DNA from: Paraliobacillus sp. PM-2
GTDB lineage: Bacteria > Bacillota > Bacilli > Bacillales > Amphibacillaceae
Length of the DNA stretch: 64,000 nucleotides
Assembly (NCBI RefSeq): GCF_001368815.1
Contig: NZ_CTEI01000002.1
Span: forward strand, 124,001 to 188,000
Direction of reading: 5' to 3'
The notes under the pieces are model-generated. The model was not told where the DNA came from. It ran no database searches and saw only the letters and a list, made by a program, of their open reading frames with translations. The stretch's first letter is position 1, and each line of letters starts with the position of its first letter. Both the position numbers and the translations under genes were made by a program. Shown piece after piece: positions 58,773-64,000 of this stretch.

Positions 58773-59135
58773 TCAACCTAATGCTTTTTGTATTGCTTCT
58801 ATTACTCTATCTGCTTGAAATGGTTTCACAATAAAATCTTTCGCACCTGCTTGAATCGCATCAATGACCATGGCCTGTTGTCCCATTGCTGAACACATGA
58901 TAATAATAGCTTCTGGGTTAATCTGTTTAATTTCTTTTAAAGCAGTAATTCCATCTTTTTCAGGCATGGTAATGTCCATTGTTACTAAATCTGGTTTATG
59001 ATCTTTATACTTTTCTACTGCTTCTGCTCCGTCTTGTGCTTCTCCAACCACTTCGAATCCATTTTTAATTAAAATATCTTTAATCATCATGCGCATAAAT
59101 GCAGCATCATCAACAATTAATATTCTTTGTGACAT
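58773..59135 (-). CDS. cheY: chemotaxis response regulator CheY
   Basis: Single receiver domain of 120 residues that, when phosphorylated by CheA, binds the switch protein FliM. Asp54 in VTMDITMPEKDG, the DD pair at 9-10, Thr/Ser switch (CSA at about 82-84) and Lys104-type residue in FIVKPF. ATG; fla/che operon. Confidence 0.97.
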   Translation of the reverse strand: MSQRILIVDDAAFMRMMIKDILIKNGFEVVGEAQDGAEAVEKYKDHKPDLVTMDITMPEKDGITALKEIKQINPEAIIIMCSAMGQQAMVIDAIQAGAKDFIVKPFQADRVIEAIQKALG

Positions 59136-59154
59136 GTTAAACCCTCCATCAATT

Positions 59155-60312
59155 TCACTTTAATTTTTTCAAACGATCTGATTGACTAACTATATCTGTT
59201 ACACGGACACCAAAGTTCTCATCTATAACAACTACCTCACCTTGAGCAATTAACTTACTGTTTACATGAATGTCTACTGGTTCACCCGCTAGTTTGTCTA
59301 ATTCAATGATAGACCCCGAAGAAAACTCCAAAATATCTTTTACTGTATGCGATGTTCTACCTAATTCTACTGTTACTTGTAGAGGAATATCTAAAAGCAT
59401 ATCTAAATTACGTTTTTCATTTTTAGGTAAATCTACTTCATCAAAAGTAGAAAATGCTGCATTATGAACACTAGCGTTTTGATGTGTATTCTCTCCTAAA
59501 TATTTAGTTTTTGAATTTTTTTCTGTTTTTGCTAAAGCTTCATCTTCTGTTTGTTTTTGTTGTTTCTCGTGTGTTGATGTTTGACTATTATCCGACTCAT
59601 GATTTTGGTATAACTCATTTGTCGGTGGATTTAAAAGTCCATCTACCATATCTTTAGCAAAGTTAATCGGTAGTATTTGCATAATATTAGAATCAATAAG
59701 TTTACCAATTTTCAACTGAAATGAAACTTTGATTAAGACATCATCATCGGGAATATACTGATTATTCTTTTCTCCCTTTACATCAAGCACCATTATTGAC
59801 GGTGGCGAGATATCAACACGCTTATTAAAGATAGTAGACATACTAGTAGCTGCTGTACCCATCATTTGATTCATTGCTTCCTGTATTGCACTTAAATGAA
59901 TATCATTTAGTTCCTCATTATTCGTATTTCCATCTCCACCAAGCATTAAGTCGGCAATAATTGCTGCATCAGTTGATTGTAATACGAACAAATTCATTCC
60001 TTCAAACCCATCCGTGTATTGTACTTCTACACCCACATGTGGTTTAGGAAATTCATTTGCCAAATCACTTTGTTTTATTGTTGATATTGTCGGTGTCGTA
60101 ATTTCTACTTTTTGATTTAATAGTGTTGATAGTGTTGTAGCAGAACTTCCAAATGATATATTTCCAATTTCCCCTAATGCATCTGTCTCAATATCAGATA
60201 ATACGTCTTCTATCTTTATTACCGCATCTTCTTCTACATCGTCTATTCCATCATCATCTGTACCCTTAAGTAGCGCATCAATTTCATCTTGTGATAACAT
60301 ACCATCATTCAT
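59155..60312 (-). CDS. fliY: flagellar switch phosphatase FliY
   Basis: Switch protein of 385 residues combining an N-terminal CheY-P binding peptide (MLSQDEIDALL), a CheC-like phosphatase core with IGEIGNISFGSSATTLS-type and AIQEAMNQMMGTAAT active helices, a Gln/Lys-rich linker (about 240-290), and a C-terminal FliN domain (about 300-385). Removes phosphate from CheY at the motor. The ATG at 60312 is taken; TTG at 60315 is an alternative. Overlaps fliM by 8 bases. Confidence 0.95.
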   Translation of the reverse strand: MNDGMLSQDEIDALLKGTDDDGIDDVEEDAVIKIEDVLSDIETDALGEIGNISFGSSATTLSTLLNQKVEITTPTISTIKQSDLANEFPKPHVGVEVQYTDGFEGMNLFVLQSTDAAIIADLMLGGDGNTNNEELNDIHLSAIQEAMNQMMGTAATSMSTIFNKRVDISPPSIMVLDVKGEKNNQYIPDDDVLIKVSFQLKIGKLIDSNIMQILPINFAKDMVDGLLNPPTNELYQNHESDNSQTSTHEKQQKQTEDEALAKTEKNSKTKYLGENTHQNASVHNAAFSTFDEVDLPKNEKRNLDMLLDIPLQVTVELGRTSHTVKDILEFSSGSIIELDKLAGEPVDIHVNSKLIAQGEVVVIDENFGVRVTDIVSQSDRLKKLK

Positions 60313-61306
60313 CAATTGGGTTCCCCCTTTTTATTTCCTCTAAGATCTGCACAGCTAATTTGTTCTTCTTCTTTCCTGGTTGCACATAGAAAAGAGGCTC
60401 TTTATCAGCCATCATGACTAGTGGATCGTTTATAGACTGATTTAATTGCATTACATCATCAGTTTGCAAATTTAATAAATCATTCATTGTAATTTCTGTT
60501 TGACCTAATAAAACTTGCATATCTAATTTAGCAGATTCCAGATTTTTCGTTAGATTCTCGTATTCGCCAGTTTTTCTTTCTTTCGTTTTTTCTGTTTGCA
60601 TCCAATAATGAACAGATAATTTTGGAATAATTGGTTCTAATACTACATGTGGAATACATATATTAATCATTCCAGTACTTTCGCCAATAGTAGTATCTAA
60701 TGAGACCACAACAACCGTCTCATTTGGTGATACGAGTTGTAAAAACTGTGGATTCACCTCAAAATCCTCTAAGGCTGGATCAATCTCTACAAAGGAAGAC
60801 CAAGCTTCTTGTAAATTATCTAAAGCATTTTCAAAAAGTTGGTTCATCAAGGTTGATTCGATTTCTGTTAAAGAATCTACTTTATTAACACTTCCTCCCT
60901 TCCCTCCTAGCATTCGTTCCAACATGGCATATGCTATATTAGGGTTGAATTCGAAGATAATTCGTCCATTAAGTGGTGACATGCTGTATACATTTAATAT
61001 TGTCATTGTAGGGATGGAACGAATAAACTCTTCATAAGGAATCTGATCTACAGAAGCTACTGAAATATGTACATACGTTCGCAATTGTGCAGAGAAATAC
61101 GTTGTCAATAATCTCGCAAAATTTTCATGAATACGAGATATACTTCTTATTTGATCTTTAGAAAAGCGTAGTGCACGCTTAAAATCATATACACGAACTT
61201 TGTTACTTTCTTCATCTTCTTTAAGTTGATTTGCATCCATCTCGCCTGACGATAGCGCAGATAATAACGCATCAATCTCATTCTGTGATAAAATTTCATC
61301 AGCCAA
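60305..61306 (-). CDS. fliM: flagellar motor switch protein FliM
   Basis: Switch protein of 333 residues with the CheY-P binding N-terminus EILSQNEIDALLSAL, the CheC-like middle domain (about 45-230, with GxMDA linker before it) and a C-terminal FliN-like domain. Start is TTG at 61306, exactly 7 nt after AGGAGG; the GTG at 61315 is part of the AGGAGGTG Shine-Dalgarno and cannot be the start. Confidence 0.96.
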   Translation of the reverse strand: MADEILSQNEIDALLSALSSGEMDANQLKEDEESNKVRVYDFKRALRFSKDQIRSISRIHENFARLLTTYFSAQLRTYVHISVASVDQIPYEEFIRSIPTMTILNVYSMSPLNGRIIFEFNPNIAYAMLERMLGGKGGSVNKVDSLTEIESTLMNQLFENALDNLQEAWSSFVEIDPALEDFEVNPQFLQLVSPNETVVVVSLDTTIGESTGMINICIPHVVLEPIIPKLSVHYWMQTEKTKERKTGEYENLTKNLESAKLDMQVLLGQTEITMNDLLNLQTDDVMQLNQSINDPLVMMADKEPLFYVQPGKKKNKLAVQILEEIKRGNPIDE

Positions 61307-61334
61307 AACTCTCACCTCCTTGACAGGAGCGCTA

Positions 61335-61760
61335 TCATTGTATAATTTTACTTATAATATACACATCGATGATAGTACCGTCATCCATAAGCTCATTCAT
61401 TTGATTTTTTAACTTTGTTTCTAACTCTGCTAACCCCTCTTGAAAATCTCTTTCTGTCAGGTTAACCGATTCCTTTATAAAAATATTCTTTAATTGGAAT
61501 TGTCTATTAATCACTTCTTCTCTTGCTTTTTTACTATCTGTAATTAATTGAAATTGTATTTGTACAAAGCTACCATCTTTTAAGTCTGTGTTCATTTCTT
61601 CTGTGGTATACGAATATTCTACCATGTCTTCAATACTGAGTTCACCGGTTGCTTTATCACTATTAAACATGATATAAGCTATTGATCCAATACCTGCAAC
61701 AGTGATGATAACTAAAGTTATCATCATCGTTTTAAACAATTTAGGATTCATTTTCTTCAC
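61335..61760 (-). CDS. fliL: flagellar basal body protein FliL
   Basis: Single-pass membrane protein of 141 residues (helix about 12-32) with a periplasm-side domain, which supports stator function. The GTG at 61760 or the ATG at 61751 (three codons later) could start translation; neither has a strong Shine-Dalgarno, and the frame overlaps swrD by 20 bases, so coupling is likely. Confidence 0.9.
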   Translation of the reverse strand: MKKMNPKLFKTMMITLVIITVAGIGSIAYIMFNSDKATGELSIEDMVEYSYTTEEMNTDLKDGSFVQIQFQLITDSKKAREEVINRQFQLKNIFIKESVNLTERDFQEGLAELETKLKNQMNELMDDGTIIDVYIISKIIQ

Positions 61761-61962
61761 TCACTTCTTTTTGAAATCCTTGTAAGCCAATCCACTTGTA
61801 ATACTGATTAACAGCATTAATCACATCGGTTTGGGTTTCTTTAACGACAAGTTTTTTTCCATTTACTAAAGTTATCGTTGTGTCTGGAAAAGATTGAACT
61901 TGCTCTATATATAACGCATTTAAGGTAAATGTCTCACCAGTCAATTTACTAAGCTCTATCAT
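61741..61962 (-). CDS. swrD: SwrD/FlbD family protein
   Basis: Small protein of 73 residues, FlbD family, with FTLNALYIEQVQSFPDTTIT and GKKLVVKE conserved. In B. subtilis SwrD (YlzI) raises motor torque. A perfect hairpin stands between its only good Shine-Dalgarno (AGGAGG) and the ATG, which suggests translational control or structure-assisted spacing. Confidence 0.9.
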   Translation of the reverse strand: MIELSKLTGETFTLNALYIEQVQSFPDTTITLVNGKKLVVKETQTDVINAVNQYYKWIGLQGFQKEVSEENES

Positions 61963-61971
61963 CGTTTGATT

Positions 61972-61996
61972 GGAGCAAGTTTGTTAAACTTGCTCC
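61972..61996 (-). promoter_or_regulatory. hairpin between Shine-Dalgarno and start of swrD
   Basis: Perfect 11-bp stem GGAGCAAGTTT/AAACTTGCTCC with a 3-nt loop. AGGAGG lies just upstream and the swrD ATG 9 nt downstream; with the hairpin folded the two come within normal range. A four-codon ATG...TAA reading frame in the same frame starts right behind the AGGAGG. Confidence 0.55.
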
Positions 61997-62005
61997 ATTC
62001 CTCCT

Positions 62006-62908
62006 TTATCGTTTCAAGTTAACTAATTCTTGTAAGATTTCATCTGATGTAGTAATAATTCTAGTATTTGCTTGAAATCCACGTTGTGCCGTTATCATTT
62101 CCGTGAATTCCTCAGCCAAATCAACATTAGACATTTCTAGCGCACCAGAAACAACAGTTGCTGAACCTTGATCTTCAGGAATTACTAAGTCATTGATGTT
62201 ATTAAAAACACCATCATTATTTTCCGTAAAGACACCTGAGTTATTGGTTAATTGATACGTATTTGATCCACTTTTCTGCAAACCACCCGGATTGGAAAAA
62301 GACGCCAATCGTATTTGACCAGCTACTTGCACATTATTATTTTCATCAACATAATTCACTGTTCCATTACCAGAAATACTAAAACTAGCAGCGTTTTCTG
62401 GAATTTGAATGCGACTAAGATTTCCTGTAAGCTCTATATCACCGGTACCGTTGTCAGCTGCGCCTTCTCCAAGTAAATAAAGTCCGTTTGGATTCACTAT
62501 ATATCCGTCATCATCCAAATAAAAATTACCAGAACGGCTAAAACTAATATCTGAAGCTTCCAGATCTATATTTGCCGGATCATCTAAATCCCGTCCTAAT
62601 ACAAACATGCCATCACCTTCCAGTGCCATATCTAATGCTCTATTGGTTGTTTGGCGATTACCCTGTGTTTGAATATTGTCAATTGTACCAACCTGTGATC
62701 CAAGACCTACTTGTGAAGGGTTAATACCTCCTCGAATATTTGTTGGAGCCTGTGCACCTGACATTGTTTGACTCATCATATCTTGAAATGTTATTCGACC
62801 TTTCTTAAAGCCAGATGTATTGACGTTTGCAATATTATTACCTATCACATCTAACTTTGTTTGAAATCCTCTCATTCCTGAAATACCTGCATACATTGAA
62901 CGTAACAT
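62006..62908 (-). CDS. flgG: flagellar hook protein (FlgG/FlgE family)
   Basis: Axial protein of 300 residues with the FlgG/FlgE N-terminal motif MLRSMYAGISGMRGFQ and DVIGNNIANVNTSGFKKGR, and the C-terminal coiled heptads ending LAEEFTEMITAQRGFQANTR. In B. subtilis the gene here has been called flgE or flgG and forms the hook. It is a little longer than the B. subtilis protein, the extra being in the middle domain (about 105-150). AGAGG stands 12 nt before the ATG, a long spacing. Confidence 0.93.
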   Translation of the reverse strand: MLRSMYAGISGMRGFQTKLDVIGNNIANVNTSGFKKGRITFQDMMSQTMSGAQAPTNIRGGINPSQVGLGSQVGTIDNIQTQGNRQTTNRALDMALEGDGMFVLGRDLDDPANIDLEASDISFSRSGNFYLDDDGYIVNPNGLYLLGEGAADNGTGDIELTGNLSRIQIPENAASFSISGNGTVNYVDENNNVQVAGQIRLASFSNPGGLQKSGSNTYQLTNNSGVFTENNDGVFNNINDLVIPEDQGSATVVSGALEMSNVDLAEEFTEMITAQRGFQANTRIITTSDEILQELVNLKR

Positions 62909-62992
62909 GTATCATTCATTCCTCTCTTCATATAAGTTATAAAATGGCTGCTTCTATCAATCCACAGCTTACGGCTTCCCATAGGGTCCAGC

Positions 62993-63361
62993 CTAATCGA
63001 TTACTATCGTTCCATTGATGTTTGTAAATATCCGACTTTGGACTTCTTTTCTGTCCAGAGCTGTTACTACCGTGTTATTTTTTGCACTAACAAGTAATGT
63101 TGCTTCATCTGTTATGACGAGTGAATCAGTAACCCCTTTTTGTTTCGCTTCATTCACTTTTTGAAAAATATTCTCCCATTTTGTTGGAGGAATTTGTATG
63201 TTTCTTTCATCTAATCGTGCTTGTGCATGCTTACTAATTTTAAGTGATTGAGCGTCTTTTAATACTGCTTTAAAATTTATCTTATTTTCATTTTCAAGAG
63301 GCGTATGGGGCTTACTCGGCAACAATACTTTCTGGTGAACCTGTTGGATACGATGATCCAT
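62993..63361 (-). CDS. flagellar operon protein, TIGR02530 type
   Basis: Protein of 122 residues of the family annotated TIGR02530, found between flgD and the hook gene in Firmicutes. Conserved core ISKHAQARLDERNIQIPP(T)KW and the C-terminal FTNINGTIVID that ends in a general metal- or protein-interaction-like strand. No membrane segment. Exact role in hook assembly not established. ATG with GAGAGGGG upstream. Confidence 0.82.
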   Translation of the reverse strand: MDHRIQQVHQKVLLPSKPHTPLENENKINFKAVLKDAQSLKISKHAQARLDERNIQIPPTKWENIFQKVNEAKQKGVTDSLVITDEATLLVSAKNNTVVTALDRKEVQSRIFTNINGTIVID

Positions 63362-63387
63362 AATAATCCCCTCTCTACTCTACTAAC

Positions 63388-63837
63388 CTACTTATTTGAT
63401 GAATGTTCAATTTTTATAATCTCATCTGTATAAATTTTTTGTCCATTTTCTAATTCTAAGACAGCAAAGCCATTTTTCTCACTTATAGCTGCAACTGAAC
63501 TCGTTATTTTCTCTTTTGGCTCTATAATTTCTCCTGTCTCATCATCAAAATTATAAAATGTGACTTCTTTTCCAATTAAATGACTATATTGGATCACAGG
63601 TGAAACGGTTTGATTATTTACGAGACTACTAATGGATTTATTCATTGTCATCATCTGTTCTAAAGATGAAAAAGTAGCCATTTGTGAAATAAATTCCTTA
63701 TCTTCCATCGGTTTTAAAGGATCTTGATTTTGAAGTTGAGCCATGAGAATTTTTAAAAATTCATCTTTTCCCAAATTCGAACTTGTTGAACCTCTAGATT
63801 GATTACGCAAATAATAAGTTGGATCAATAGATGGCAA
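63388..63837 (-). CDS. flgD: flagellar hook assembly (capping) protein FlgD
   Basis: Hook scaffold of 149 residues with the family motif LGKDEFLKILMAQLQNQDPL (residues 22-41) and MEDKEFISQMATFSSLEQM. Short form with only the N-terminal domain and a small tail, normal for Bacilli. TTG start at 63837, 8 nt behind AGGTG; no better start exists. Confidence 0.93.
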   Translation of the reverse strand: MPSIDPTYYLRNQSRGSTSSNLGKDEFLKILMAQLQNQDPLKPMEDKEFISQMATFSSLEQMMTMNKSISSLVNNQTVSPVIQYSHLIGKEVTFYNFDDETGEIIEPKEKITSSVAAISEKNGFAVLELENGQKIYTDEIIKIEHSSNK

Positions 63838-63848
63838 TGTTTCTTCAC

Positions 63849-64000
63849 CTACACTTTCTCATTCATTAATAATTCTGAAAAGCTTACTGTATCATCCGAA
63901 TCTTGTTGATCTTGATGTTCACTATTTTCGTCCTCTTGATGCGAAGAATTTGACATCTGATTACCGAATTCATTTTTTGCATCTTGTTGTGTTAATGGAA
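63849..64000 (-). CDS. fliK: flagellar hook-length control protein FliK, C-terminal end
   Basis: Partial: only the last 49 codons and the TAG stop are in the window; the gene continues past base 64000. The tail is low complexity and acidic (runs of Gln, Asp, Glu, Asn, Ser) and ends SFSELLMNEKV. Identity rests on position directly before flgD, as in the B. subtilis fla/che operon, and on the Gln/Asp-rich C-terminal tail seen in many FliK proteins. Confidence 0.7.
   Translation of the reverse strand, partial: PLTQQDAKNEFGNQMSNSSHQEDENSEHQDQQDSDDTVSFSELLMNEKV

Noticed and set aside
1-64000. CRISPR arrays, prophage, insertion sequences, rRNA or tRNA genes
   Set aside because: No regularly spaced direct repeats, transposase or phage genes, or rRNA/tRNA sequences were seen; the window is almost wholly syntenic core genome.

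Overview
The window is a stretch of chromosome from an AT-rich, endospore-forming, flagellated Firmicute of the Bacillaceae. It is most like Oceanobacillus, Virgibacillus or Gracilibacillus, but the genus cannot be fixed from the sequence. Evidence is the gene order, which matches the Bacillus subtilis ymf-spoIIIE-dap-spoVF-pnp-rpsO-infB-nusA-polC-rpsB-fla/che backbone almost gene for gene, together with dipicolinate synthase, SpoIIIE, a two-ring M16 peptidase set and SigD. Every credible gene lies on the minus strand, so the window reads 5'->3' biologically from base 64000 down to base 1. No rRNA, tRNA, CRISPR, prophage or insertion sequence is visible.

Layout in transcription order. 64000-43721: the 3' two thirds of the fla/che operon: fliK (end), flgD, a TIGR02530-type protein, flgG/flgE, swrD, fliL, fliM, fliY, cheY, fliO/fliZ, fliP, fliQ, fliR, flhB, flhA, flhF, flhG, cheB, cheA, cheW, cheC, cheD, sigD, a FapA (DUF342) gene, swrB. 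These build the hook and export gate and adapt the motor. 43568-34367: rpsB, tsf, pyrH, frr, an inserted two-gene DUF2975/Xre module, uppS, cdsA, rseP, proS. The dxr gene expected between cdsA and rseP is gone, and only what looks like a 3' scar remains. 34214-22059: polC, rimP, nusA, rnpM, ylxQ, infB, ylxP, rbfA, truB, ribF, rpsO (replication and translation/RNA factors). 21743-12982: pnp, mlpA, ymxH, then spoVFA-spoVFB-asd-dapG-dapA, which feeds dihydrodipicolinate both to lysine/peptidoglycan and to spore dipicolinate. 12866-54: tepA, ylzJ, spoIIIE, then a GntR regulator (ymfC) in front of a BMP-type nucleoside ABC transporter (nupN-O-P-Q), followed by ymfF-ymfH-ymfI.

Regulatory sites that can be read: many intrinsic terminators; a SigK-like promoter for spoVFA; a separate promoter before asd; a promoter before the ymfC-nup operon with two GACGTC-centred operators and two cre-like sites; an S15-type leader before rpsO; a long perfect hairpin before pnp; a 24-bp palindrome between cheD and sigD; and a hairpin between the Shine-Dalgarno and start codon of swrD. 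Several genes start at TTG or GTG, decided by Shine-Dalgarno spacing.

Most of the window is conserved core genome. The parts that deserve a second look are the apparent loss of dxr, the DUF2975/Xre insertion, the nup control region, and the RNA or DNA palindromes in pnp, sigD, swrD, proS and asd. I did not find a convincing wholly new multi-gene system.
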